From: Candidatus Villigracilis adiacens
GTDB taxonomy: Bacteria; Chloroflexota; Anaerolineae; Anaerolineales; Villigracilaceae
DNA: 12,536 nt
Assembly: GCA_016703605.1 (NCBI GenBank)
Contig: JADJBU010000025.1
Coordinates: 1 to 12,536, forward strand
Direction of reading: 5' to 3'
The position numbers were made by a program, and so were the translations under genes. How positions within the stretch are numbered: position 1 is the first letter of the stretch; the number at the start of each line of letters is the position of its first letter. Shown in pieces: positions 1-7,532 of the stretch. The notes under the pieces were generated by a model. The model worked only from the letters and a program-made list of their open reading frames with translations. It had not been told where the DNA came from and did no database searches.

Positions 1-802
1 CATGCCGTATTCGTAGATCAACTGGCGGAAGGTGGTACCAAAAGGCAGTTCATAATTACCAGGCTTGCGCACACGCCCGGAAAGTGAAAAGACTTTCACG
101 CCTGCACTGTCGGCGGTGCCCATGCTTTTGTACCAGTCCGCGCCGTTCGCTAAGATCATCGGCACGTTGGTGAAGGTTTCGACATTATTGATGATGGTCG
201 GCTTGCCATACAGACCGTATGGAGGCGGGAAGGGCGGACGCACGCGCGGCTGTCCGCGTTTGCCTTCGAGCGATTCGAGCAAGGCTGTCTCTTCACCGCA
301 AATGTACGCGCCCGCGCCAAGGTGGGTGAAGATCTTCAATGAATAATCTTTGCCGAAGAGGTTATCACCCAAGTAACCGGCTTCTTCCATCTCCGCTATC
401 TTCTCATCAAGGAAAGCAGCCACCTGCCAGAACTCGCCGCGCAGGTAGATGTATGCCGCAGTTGCACCAACGGCATAGCTTGCAATTGCCAAACCTTCCA
501 AAAACTGGAAGGGATTGCTTTCCATAATTTCACGGTCTTTGAACGTGCCCGGTTCGGACTCATCCGCATTTGCCACAACATAATGAGGCCAGTTCTTGTT
601 GTCGATGAACGACCACTTCATGCCAGTCGAAGCCCGCGCCGCCGCGTCCGCGCAACCCGGAAGCTTTGACCACATCGATCACTTCCGTCGGCTGCATTTT
701 GGTGACGGCTCGTTTCAACGCGTCAAACCCGCCGTTCTTTTTGTAAACATTCAGCTTGGCGATATCAGGGATATCACGATGGCGTAAAAGGACATGAGTC
801 AT
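1..802 (-). pseudogene. nuoF: NADH-quinone oxidoreductase subunit F, partial and frameshifted
   Basis: NuoF is the NADH-binding, FMN- and 4Fe-4S-carrying subunit of complex I, where electrons enter on the cytoplasmic side. The ATG at 802 overlaps the nuoE stop by one base and has a GGAG ribosome site. The first 58 codons end in GLRGRGGAGF, the start of the FMN/NADH motif normally continued by PTG-(M/V)-KW. At 629 two bases are missing (TTCG where TTCCCG is expected, GGG to G on the plus strand), so the frame is lost. From 627 to 1 the correct frame is open for 209 codons with ANADESEPGTFKDR, GAYICGEETALLESLEGKRG and GKPTIINNVET. The gene leaves the window before its C-terminal 4Fe-4S cysteines; about 268 of a usual 430 or so residues are present. 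Identity is very sure. Whether the lesion is biological or a consensus error is open. Confidence 0.93.
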
Positions 803-1297
803 TATTTCGTCTCCTTCAACGCTTCGATCAATTCCATGGTGCGATCCACGGTCATGTAGTCGTGATATTTGATGCCGTCCGGTCCTTGCGTTTGGAACAT
901 GGGAGCGCGATCGCACGAGGCAAGGCACATTACCGCTTCGAGGGTGACCAGACCATCTGCAGTGGTCTCCCCCACTTTGATGCCGAGATTCCCGCACAAG
1001 TTATCCATGAACTCCTCCGCGCCGCGCAGGGCGCAAGGCAGGTCGGTGCAGACCTGCATCCGGTATTTGCCAGCCTTTTTTATCGTGATAAAGCGTGTAA
1101 AAGCCGACAATGGAGGCAACGTCCGTTTCGGTGATGTCGAGGATGCGGGCAATATCCTTCAGCGCATCCTTGTTGACATAACCTTCCTCGCGCTGGGCAA
1201 GGTATAAAAGCGGCATAACCGCCGAGCGTTTGTGCTCCGGCGGGTATTTGGCAAGGATCTGTTTGATCTCTTTGGAATATTTTTTATCAAGACTCAT
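802..1297 (-). pseudogene. nuoE: NADH-quinone oxidoreductase subunit E (2Fe-2S), frameshifted
   Basis: NuoE is the thioredoxin-fold 24-kDa subunit that binds the N1a 2Fe-2S cluster next to NuoF. The ATG at 1297 overlaps the nuoD stop as ATGA, with GGAG about 11 bases upstream. The N-terminal helical part reads well to GFYTLYHDK. A run of six A (six T at 1076-1081 on the plus strand) then puts the frame out by one; with five the protein continues KAGKYRMQVCTDLPCALRG to the stop at 802-804. The cluster ligands are all present in the repaired frame: the C-x4-C of VCTDLPC and the C-x3-C of CLASC. Repaired length is about 164 residues, normal for the family. Unrepaired, the protein ends after 98 residues without any ligand cysteine. 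Confidence 0.93.
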
Positions 1298-2525
1298 CGG
1301 TCAATATCTCCGAGGACGATGTCAATGGATGCGAGGATGGCGACCAGGTCGGCCACCAGATGTCCCTTCACCAGCTCCGGCAGCACAGCCAGGTTATCGA
1401 ATGATGGCGTGCGCATGTGAACACGGCGCGGTTTGGGTCCACCATCTCCAGCGAGCAATACACCGAGTTCGCCGCGCGGCGATTCGACCGCGCTATAAAT
1501 GGAAGCATTCGGCGCAGGGAAGCCTTCCGTCCACAACTTGAAGTGATGGATGAGCGATTCCATGCTGACGCCGATCTCCGAGCGCGGCGGCGGGACGAAT
1601 TTGCGGTTGTCCGAGCGGACGGGTCCCATCGGCAGTTTGTTCAATGCCTGCTCCACGATCCGCAAAGATTGGCGCAGTTCTTCGATGCGAACCAAATAAC
1701 GGGCATAGGTATCGCCTTCGTGCAAGACCGGCACTTCAAAACTCATATTGGTCGTATCCCCAGGTAGGGACGTTTCTTGCGAAGGTCCCAGTTGACGCCA
1801 GAGGCTCGCAGGTTCGGACCCGTTACCCCGTAGGAAAGAGCCGTTTCCTTGCTCAGGTAGCCGATATCCACCATGCGGTCAATGAAAAGCGGATTCTTCG
1901 TCAACAGTTTTTCGTATTCGTCAATGCGTTTGGGAAATATTTTGATAAAGTCGCGCACGGCTTTCTCGAATTCCACCGGTACGTCGCGCCAGACACCGCC
2001 GGGGCGGATGTAGGTCGTCATCATGCGCTGACCCGAAACCAGTTCGAAAATATCCAAGATCTGTTCGCGTTCGCGGAAGCAGAAGAGGAACATGGACATC
2101 GCAGCGAGGTCGAGCCCTGAGGTGCCGAGCCAGACCAAATGTGAAGCGATGCGCTGGAGTTCCACCAAAATCACGCGCAATGCCTGCGCGCGCGGAGGAA
2201 CATCAACATCAACCAATTTTTCAACCGTCATCACATAGGACAGGTTATTGCCCATTGTGTTCATGTAATCGAGGCGGTCGGTCATCACCTCGGCTTTTTG
2301 ATAGGTCTTGGCTTCCATGTTCTTTTCGATGCCGGTATGCAGGAAACCGATATCGGGGATGCAGTTGACCACGACTTCGCCGTCGAGTTCCAGCAGCAAA
2401 CGCAGCACACCGTGCGTGGACGGATGCTGCGGACCCATGTTCAACAGCATGGTCTCGCCGGTCAGCGCGCGCTCCGAAACGAGATGTTTATATTGATCGA
2501 TGGTGACTTCTTCGAGCTGGGTCAT
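1294..2525 (-). pseudogene. nuoD: NADH-quinone oxidoreductase subunit D (49 kDa), two frameshifts
   Basis: NuoD is the 49-kDa subunit of complex I that helps form the quinone site with NuoB; it is related to the large subunit of NiFe hydrogenases. The start at 2525 follows the nuoC stop by two bases, with AAGGAA as ribosome site. Typical stretches are GPQHPSTHGVLRLLLELDGE, HTGIEKNMEAKTY, DRLDYMNTMGNNLSYV and RELGV-like RGELGVLLAGDGG near the C terminus, ending DIDR. The reading frame stops at 1743 after PYLGIRPI. Removing one C from the plus-strand CCCC at 1758-1761 and one A from AAAA at 1738-1741 restores PYLGYDQYEFEVPV and one protein of about 409 residues, the family length. As given, an apparent second ATG at 1746 overlaps the stop, but it lies inside the conserved domain and is not a true start. 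Confidence 0.93.
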
Positions 2526-2527
2526 GG

Positions 2528-3040
2528 TTATTCCTTTGCGTACGGCTTGCGCAGGTCGATCTCATCAAAGTTGAAGGAGAACTGCGGCTCTTCGTAGCCA
2601 AGCGGGAAATCTTTTCGCAGAGGGTGACCTTCGGTGTCGTCGGGCATAAGGATGCGGCGCGGGTCGGGATGACCTTCGAATTCGATGCCGAACATATCGA
2701 GGAGTTCACGCTCACGCCACACTGCGGATTTAAACACATTCGCCGCAGTCTGGAGCTTGGGGCTGTCTCCACTGACCGGGACTCTCAACTGCACCGACAA
2801 ATTTTTCGAAAGTGACGTGAGCTGATACACCACATGGAAACGCGGCGAGGTCTGCGGGTAATAATCCACCGCGGTTTGCGCCGAGAGCAATTCGAATTGA
2901 TGAGTATCACGCACGAGGGTCAGCGCGTCGATGATGTGTTCCGCTTTGATCGCGCACTGCACTTCGCCGCGAAACTCTTCAAAGGTCACGCCGAATTTAT
3001 CCTGTAGTTCTTTTACAACGGGTTCGAGGGATTTTTCCAT
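2528..3040 (-). CDS. nuoC: NADH-quinone oxidoreductase subunit C (30 kDa)
   Basis: NuoC is the 30-kDa peripheral-arm subunit of complex I; it packs against NuoD and carries no cofactor. The 170-residue protein is complete. The diagnostic C-terminal block is present: WRERELLDMFGIEFEGHPDP, then RRILMPDDTEGHPLRKDFPL and a GYEE end. The N-terminal ferredoxin-like half (FGVTFEEFRGEVQ) is less conserved, as usual. It is a separate gene, not the NuoCD fusion of enterobacteria. A palindromic repeat separates it from nuoB upstream, and nuoD follows after two bases. This is the only nuo gene in the window with an undamaged, full-length frame. Confidence 0.96.
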   Translation of the reverse strand: MEKSLEPVVKELQDKFGVTFEEFRGEVQCAIKAEHIIDALTLVRDTHQFELLSAQTAVDYYPQTSPRFHVVYQLTSLSKNLSVQLRVPVSGDSPKLQTAANVFKSAVWRERELLDMFGIEFEGHPDPRRILMPDDTEGHPLRKDFPLGYEEPQFSFNFDEIDLRKPYAKE

Positions 3041-3050
3041 GATGCTTTCC

Positions 3051-3109
3051 CGTCATTGCGAGGGGGAGCCGCGACGCGTCAGCGCGCGGGGGGCGCCCTC
3101 GCAATGACG
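3051..3109. repeat. REP-like palindromic element between nuoB and nuoC
   Basis: Perfect 14-base inverted arms CGTCATTGCGAGGG (3051-3064) and its complement (3096-3109) flank a GC-rich centre that itself holds the palindrome GACGCGTC (3073-3080). The arm sequence belongs to a motif (CGTCATTGCGAGG...) that recurs as interspersed repeats in many bacterial genomes. It fills nearly all of the 75-base gap between nuoB and nuoC. In the mRNA it would form a long hairpin just upstream of the nuoC start, with no U-run that would make it an intrinsic terminator. It could modulate nuoB/nuoC expression or mRNA stability, which is inference. Confidence 0.8.
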
Positions 3110-3115
3110 AGATTT

Positions 3116-3508
3116 TTAACTTTTATCTTCCGCCAGCTTTAATTTCTCGCCCTTGACCTTTTCATGCAAGGTCAATACGCCATGGATCAAAGCCTCGGGG
3201 CGCGGCGGGCAACCCGCCACAAACACATCCACCGGCACGACCTCATCGACGCCCTGAAAAATGGCATAGTTATTGAAGACACCGCCACAGGAAGCGCAAT
3301 CGCCCATGGCGATCACCCACTTCGGCTCAGGCATCTGGTCGTACAAACGGCGAAGGACGGGTCCCATCTTTTTTGAGACGCGTCCCGCCACGATCATCAA
3401 ATCCGATTGGCGCGGGCTGGCACGCATCAGTTCCATGCCGAAGCGGCTCATATCGTAATGCGCCGCCTGGGCAGACATCATCTCGATGGCGCAGCAAGCC
3501 AGCCCAAA
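3116..3508 (-). CDS. nuoB: NADH-quinone oxidoreductase subunit B, N-terminus deleted
   Basis: NuoB (PSST) binds the terminal 4Fe-4S cluster N2, which reduces quinone. The recognisable frame starts at 3508 with FGLACCAIEMM and runs through RASPRQSDLMIVAG, YDQMPEPKWVIAMGDCASCG and VAGCPPRPEALIHG to a stop at 3116. All four expected N2 ligands remain: the adjacent CC pair, one in DCASCGG and one in GCPP. The usual first 50 or so residues, including the start codon, are missing, because upstream of the CC motif the sequence changes directly into nuoA in another frame. The internal ATG at 3481 would give a 121-residue product without the CC pair, so no functional NuoB is expected from this sequence. 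Confidence 0.9.
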   Translation of the reverse strand, partial: FGLACCAIEMMSAQAAHYDMSRFGMELMRASPRQSDLMIVAGRVSKKMGPVLRRLYDQMPEPKWVIAMGDCASCGGVFNNYAIFQGVDEVVPVDVFVAGCPPRPEALIHGVLTLHEKVKGEKLKLAEDKS

Positions 3509-3710
3509 TGAACAAAACGGCGATTAGATAGAAGCGAACAGGCATGCGGCGCGTCCCTTCGCCGTATGGGTTCATGCCCGATTCATAGGGCATGTCCTTT
3601 TCCGCTGATTTTTTCTTCGGTCCGAACAGTTCCCCCAGACCTATTGCTATAAACGCGATCAGGGTGGCGACCGCGATCATCACCCCAATGGCAATATATT
3701 CCAACAACAT
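3505..3710 (-). pseudogene. nuoA: NADH-quinone oxidoreductase subunit A, C-terminus deleted
   Basis: NuoA is a small three-helix membrane subunit of complex I, contacting the quinone entry site through its first loop. The ATG at 3710 is preceded by GAGGTG at a good distance; a GTG at 3716 lies within that ribosome site and is not used. Visible are the first membrane helix (YIAIGVMIAVATLIAFIAIG), the loop KDMPYESGMNPYGEG and the beginning of helix two, RMPVRFYLIAVLFI. Many homologues have Cys in YECG of the loop; here it is Ser. At about 3506-3510 the expected LFDIEVVFLYPWA is replaced by nuoB sequence, so roughly half the protein is lost. Read on in the nuoA frame it gives an unrelated tail overlapping nuoB. 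Confidence 0.88.
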
Positions 3711-3752
3711 AGACACCTCGATGGATGTGTGAAATCTTGCACAGTTCGCGGT

Positions 3753-3761
3753 AGTATATCA
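3753..3761 (-). promoter_or_regulatory. Extended -10 promoter for the nuo operon
   Basis: On the minus strand TGATATACT (3761-3753) is an extended -10 element, TG-N-TATACT. No good -35 hexamer is seen at 16-18 bases, which fits extended -10 promoters. Transcription would start near 3746 and give a leader of about 36 bases before the nuoA ATG at 3710. It lies in the 122-base gap between rpoD and nuoA. Confidence 0.55.
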
Positions 3762-3832
3762 CAAAGGTTTTTTACCGACTAGAAATTGCGCCCCTTTTCA
3801 CAAAAATGATGATATTTGTCATGTTGAGGGAA

Positions 3833-5461
3833 CTAATCCCCCAGATAATCCCTCAACTCCCGACTCTTGCTCGGATGCCTTAACTTCCGCAGCGCCTTCG
3901 CCTCGATCTGGCGCACACGCTCACGGGTCACATCAAAGAAGCGGCTGACCTCTTCGAGCGTATGCTCGCGCCCATCCTTGAGACCGAAGCGCAGCTCAAG
4001 CACATCCCGCTCACGGTCTGAAAGCGAAGCAAGGGCATGGACGATCTGCTCCCGCAGCATCTCGCGCGCGGCGGCATCCATCGGCGAGGGCGCGTCTTCA
4101 TCCTCGATGAAATCGCCCAACGCGCTGGAATCGTCATCCCCCACCGGACCTTCGAGTGAGATCGTCTCCTCGGCGGAACGCAGGGCGCGGTTCACTTTTT
4201 GCGTGGCGGTCTCCAGTTTGCGCTGCAACTCCGGGTTGACGGGCGTATTCTCGGCGTGCGCCCGCAAAATGGACTGCACATCCACCGCCGAAAGATAACC
4301 GACCTCGAGCGCGATATCTTCATTTGTCGGCTCGCGCCCCAACACCTGCGTCAGATGACGCTGCGCCCGCAGGATGCGCGAAATCGATTCAAAGAGATGA
4401 ACCGGAATGCGGATCGTGCGCGCCTGCTCGGCGATGGATCGGTTAATGGACTGGCGGATCCACCACGTGGCATAAGTGCTGAACTTGAATCCGCGCCGGG
4501 GATCGAACTTGCCGATGGCGCGCAGCAGCCCCATATTCCCCTCCTGAATCAGGTCGAGCAATGGAATCCCCCGCCCCAGATAACGCTTGGCAACGCTCAC
4601 CACCAATCGCAAATTCGCGCGGACAAGCGCCTGCTGCCCATCCATGGCGCGGCTGCAGACGGCATCCATCTCGCCCTGCAGTTCCTCATCAGGCGGTAAA
4701 TTCCGGTACAAGGTGCGCTGCGAAGGAAAGCCCGGATGGGCGCGCAGGTGGGGCAGCAGCCATTCCGCATACTTGAACGGCAGCAGGTACATGCTCAAAA
4801 ACACGCTGTAGGCGTGACGCGCCAGGTTATCCCACAAATGATTGCTCCCCCACTGACCGTTGTCGAGGTAGGCGCGCAGATAGGATGGAGAATCAAACTC
4901 CCACCCGGAATGAAGCGACTGCGCCTCCGCCAGCAGAAGCGGCAGGTTTGGCAGGTCATGCTCCAGGCGCTCGGTATCCTCGATCAACCGATCCCACGAC
5001 GTTAACATCTCGGAAAAAATGGAATGATACATGGAAACCGCCTGCGACACCCCCTTGCGCTGCTTGACCTTCTTCCATGTTTCGATCAGCCGCGCCGCCT
5101 CGATCAACGTCGCAAGCCGAAACTCACTGTCTGCCCCGAGCAGTTTCACCTGCCCGATCTCGCGCAGGTACAAACGCACCGGGTCCTCGCCCGTCTCATG
5201 CGACAGATGCCCATGCAGGTCGAGCGCGCCGGTTGTATCCTCCTCCTGCCGGTTCAGGCTTGAATCATCCGGCTCCAAAAAATCATCGGCAGAATCGTCC
5301 GGCATCGAAATGCCCTCATCCAACGCCCCCAACACGGCATGGACCGCAAGCGCGTCATGCGTTTTCGCGTTTTTTTTCTTTGCGGTTTGCTTTGTCCCCA
5401 TCGCGGCCCTCTTTGGCATTTTTCTCTCTGCTGCCTTCTTTCCCGATTTTTTGGGAGACAT
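3833..5461 (-). CDS. rpoD: RNA polymerase primary sigma factor (sigma-70)
   Basis: Housekeeping sigma factor that directs RNA polymerase to -10/-35 promoters. With the ATG at 5461 (AAGGA six bases upstream; a TTG six codons earlier lies in the ribosome site) the protein has 542 residues. A Lys-rich then acidic N-terminus (1-90) takes the place of region 1.1. Region 1.2 is DPVRLYLREIG at about 93-103. A helical non-conserved segment of about 170 residues follows. Region 2 is near 280-356 with RLVVSVAKRYLGRG, DLIQEGNMGLLRAIGKFD and FSTYATWWIRQSINRSI. Region 3 is about 357-440 and region 4 about 460-542 with the helix-turn-helix TLEEVSRFFDVTRERVRQIE and KALRKLRHP. Region 3 holds an extra stretch (about 402-430) absent from typical family members. 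It lies 42 bases after dnaG and is probably co-transcribed with it. Confidence 0.96.
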   Translation of the reverse strand: MSPKKSGKKAAERKMPKRAAMGTKQTAKKKNAKTHDALAVHAVLGALDEGISMPDDSADDFLEPDDSSLNRQEEDTTGALDLHGHLSHETGEDPVRLYLREIGQVKLLGADSEFRLATLIEAARLIETWKKVKQRKGVSQAVSMYHSIFSEMLTSWDRLIEDTERLEHDLPNLPLLLAEAQSLHSGWEFDSPSYLRAYLDNGQWGSNHLWDNLARHAYSVFLSMYLLPFKYAEWLLPHLRAHPGFPSQRTLYRNLPPDEELQGEMDAVCSRAMDGQQALVRANLRLVVSVAKRYLGRGIPLLDLIQEGNMGLLRAIGKFDPRRGFKFSTYATWWIRQSINRSIAEQARTIRIPVHLFESISRILRAQRHLTQVLGREPTNEDIALEVGYLSAVDVQSILRAHAENTPVNPELQRKLETATQKVNRALRSAEETISLEGPVGDDDSSALGDFIEDEDAPSPMDAAAREMLREQIVHALASLSDRERDVLELRFGLKDGREHTLEEVSRFFDVTRERVRQIEAKALRKLRHPSKSRELRDYLGD

Positions 5462-5503
5462 TCGTCTTCCTTTCCTCAAGGATTCTTCGCAACCCGCTCT
5501 CGC

Positions 5504-7399
5504 CTACACCTGCCGCTTCGACAATTTCAACTTCGCTTGGTCCAGCCCGCGCAGCAGCCGCGTAAACTGAATGGTCTGCTCCTGGTACAGTTTCAATTGA
5601 TCGCCGCCCGCCTGCTGTTCGTCCTCCTGCATAAAGCGCAGCTGGTTGACGTTCGTCATCGCATGGGTCCGCCGCAGGTCCAGAAAACGGGCGAGCAGGT
5701 CTTCCAAAATCTTATCGTCGAGCGCATCCAGTTTCTCCGTTTGCGCCAGCAGGTCGGCCGTCAACGGGGTCAACGCCTCGGGCATTTGCGAAAAAACAAA
5801 TTGCCCGTGATCCTTCTCATCCTGCCCCATCGCCTGCCGCAAAACGCCAAACAACAATTGATGGTCAGTATACTCGAAATCCTCCACCGCCAAAGCGCTC
5901 AAGCCGAACTCTTCAAGTTTGCGGTCGAGCCGGTAGGTTAACTCAGGTTTGCGCAGCAAAAGACCCAGGCAATACGATTCGATATTCTTTCTTGGATTCG
6001 CCGCCGCGAGAGCGGGTTCAACGCCGGGGCTTGATTCTGCGCCGCGCGGTCTGCGCCTCACCGCCTGAACCCGGGGCTGCGACGCCATCAACGAGCCTTC
6101 ATTTACCCGCAGCATTCGCGCCAATGCCTGACGATACGTATCACGCTCAAGCGGACTCCCCAGGTCGTCGATCAGCGGAAGCACCTGAGCCGCGACCTGA
6201 TCCTTCACCTTTGGGTCGTTCAGGTTTTGCCCCGCCGTCAACGTCTCCATCACATGCGTAACGATGGGCTTGGCGTTCGCTATCAGCGCGCCCCACTCTT
6301 CCTTATTACGCGCCACGATCTCATCCGGGTCGAGATCGTCGGGCATGGTTGCCACGCGCAGATCGGCTTGCAGGCGAGATTCATTCCGCAGTAAGCCGCG
6401 CGCATCGAACCCCAACTCCCCTTCCTTATCCATCGCGGATCGCGCCGCATCCAGCCCGCGCAGCACCGCCTTCTGCCCCGCCGCATCCGGGTCGAGCGCG
6501 AGGACAATCCTCCGCGTGGAGCGCTTGAGCAAACGCAGCTGGTCTTCGGTCAGCGCCGTGCCCATCGGCGAGACGACGTTCTCGTAGCCCGCCTGGTGCA
6601 AGGCGATCACATCCAGATACCCTTCCACGATCACCGCCTGGTCTGCCGCGCGGATGGGTTTTCTCGCCCGGTCCAAACCGTAGAGGATATGCCCCTTGGT
6701 AAAGATGGCAGTCTCAGGCGAGTTCAAAAACTTCGGAATATCATCCGGGTCCACGATGCGCGCGCCGAAGCCTGCCATGCGTCCCTGCTCATCGCGGATG
6801 GGAATCATGATACGGTTGCGGAAGCGGTCGAACAACCCGCCGCCCTCCCGTTCCGAGAGCATCCCGGCATCCACCAGGTCCTGCGGCAGGTACCTGCCCG
6901 AAAAATGCCGAAGAAGGTTATCGTACCCATTCGGCGCGTAACCCAGACCGAAGGTCTCGATGGTGGCATCAGTCAGTCCGCGTTTTTCGCGCAGATAGGC
7001 CAAGATTTCAACGTTGGCAAACAACTGGCTGCGGTAATACACAACCGCGTCTTCGAGAAGGACGCGCAAATGTTCGTGCGCCTCCTTCTGCTGGGGCGTC
7101 TCGCGTTGAATCTGCTGCACTTCCACGCCCGCCCGCAGCGCGAGTTTATTCAAGGCTTCTTTAAAGTCCACCCCCTCGCGCTTCATCACAAACTTGAAAA
7201 TATCCCCGCCCTCGTTGCACGCGCCGAAACAGCGCCACGTGCCAGACTCGGGCCAGACCACAAAGGCGGGCGTATGCTTGTTATCGTGGAATGGACAAAA
7301 ACCGGTCATATTGCGACCGGCTTTGCGTAACTTGACCCCCGCCTCCGAAACGAGGTCGACGATGTCTATTTTGGCTTTGATCTCATCAATGGTGGACAT
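5504..7399 (-). CDS. dnaG: DNA primase
   Basis: DnaG makes RNA primers for the replisome on ssDNA. The 631-residue protein starts with the typical MSTIDEIKAKIDIVDLV. The CHC2 zinc finger is C35-P-F-H38 followed by C57-F-G-A-C61, one residue longer than the commoner C-F-G-C spacing. The catalytic core shows DRFRNRIMIPI and GFGAR at about 191-213, and the TOPRIM motifs E259-G-Y-L-D263 and D303-P-D-A-A-G. The C-terminal region (about 470-631) is helical and less conserved, as expected for a helicase-binding part. The ATG at 7399 has no Shine-Dalgarno sequence but lies about five bases after the predicted transcription start, so translation is probably leaderless. rpoD follows after 42 bases; rpsU, the third gene of the E. 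coli arrangement, is not here. Confidence 0.97.
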   Translation of the reverse strand: MSTIDEIKAKIDIVDLVSEAGVKLRKAGRNMTGFCPFHDNKHTPAFVVWPESGTWRCFGACNEGGDIFKFVMKREGVDFKEALNKLALRAGVEVQQIQRETPQQKEAHEHLRVLLEDAVVYYRSQLFANVEILAYLREKRGLTDATIETFGLGYAPNGYDNLLRHFSGRYLPQDLVDAGMLSEREGGGLFDRFRNRIMIPIRDEQGRMAGFGARIVDPDDIPKFLNSPETAIFTKGHILYGLDRARKPIRAADQAVIVEGYLDVIALHQAGYENVVSPMGTALTEDQLRLLKRSTRRIVLALDPDAAGQKAVLRGLDAARSAMDKEGELGFDARGLLRNESRLQADLRVATMPDDLDPDEIVARNKEEWGALIANAKPIVTHVMETLTAGQNLNDPKVKDQVAAQVLPLIDDLGSPLERDTYRQALARMLRVNEGSLMASQPRVQAVRRRPRGAESSPGVEPALAAANPRKNIESYCLGLLLRKPELTYRLDRKLEEFGLSALAVEDFEYTDHQLLFGVLRQAMGQDEKDHGQFVFSQMPEALTPLTADLLAQTEKLDALDDKILEDLLARFLDLRRTHAMTNVNQLRFMQEDEQQAGGDQLKLYQEQTIQFTRLLRGLDQAKLKLSKRQV

Positions 7400-7410
7400 A
7401 AGGTGAATGA

Positions 7411-7439
7411 ATTATAGGCTTGGTTCGTTGGAATGGCAA
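7411..7439 (-). promoter_or_regulatory. Sigma-70 promoter of dnaG-rpoD
   Basis: Minus strand TTGCCA (7439-7434), a 17-base spacer, then TATAAT (7416-7411). That is five of six -35 positions and a perfect -10 at ideal spacing. The start site should fall near 7404-7403, only four or five bases before the dnaG ATG at 7399. It is the best promoter seen in the window. Confidence 0.8.
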
Positions 7440-7459
7440 ATCAAATCCATTAGCTTGAA

Positions 7460-7532
7460 TTACGCAGTACCGCAAGGTTTACCTTGCGGCGCGCTGACAA
7501 AGTAAACTTTGTCGTACGAGACAACCGCGTAA
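7460..7532. repeat. Two-hairpin palindromic element upstream of dnaG
   Basis: An outer stem TTACGC (7460-7465) / GCGTAA (7527-7532) encloses two perfect 8-base hairpins: CCGCAAGG-TTTA-CCTTGCGG (7470-7489) and GACAAAGT-AA-ACTTTGTC (7496-7513). The folded shape would be a three-way junction. The second hairpin with its GTAC neighbour (7513-7517) closely matches the element at 11311-11375 inside glyQS. It sits just upstream of the dnaG -35 box and outside any gene. Confidence 0.75.

Noticed and set aside
1294..1746. Separate gene starting at the ATG at 1746
   Set aside because: The translation from its fourth residue is the C-terminal part of NuoD, and the start lies in the middle of the conserved domain.
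3708..3716. GTG at 3716 as nuoA start
   Set aside because: It is part of the GAGGTG ribosome site for the ATG at 3710.
3780..3832. Intrinsic terminator after rpoD
   Set aside because: Only a weak ACAAA/TTTGT pairing is present, without a GC stem or U-run.
5459..5479. TTG at 5479 as rpoD start
   Set aside because: It would place the good AAGGA ribosome site inside the coding region; the ATG at 5461 has the right spacing.
5031..5941. Overlapping plus-strand open frames of 160-200 codons opposite rpoD and dnaG ends
   Set aside because: Low-complexity Arg/Ser/Pro or Gln/Leu-rich translations, mutually overlapping, antisense to clear genes.
6596..7330. Long plus-strand open frame (244 codons) opposite dnaG
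   Set aside because: No recognisable motifs, and the minus strand carries an unmistakable primase with zinc finger and TOPRIM motifs in the same place; this is a GC-driven shadow frame.
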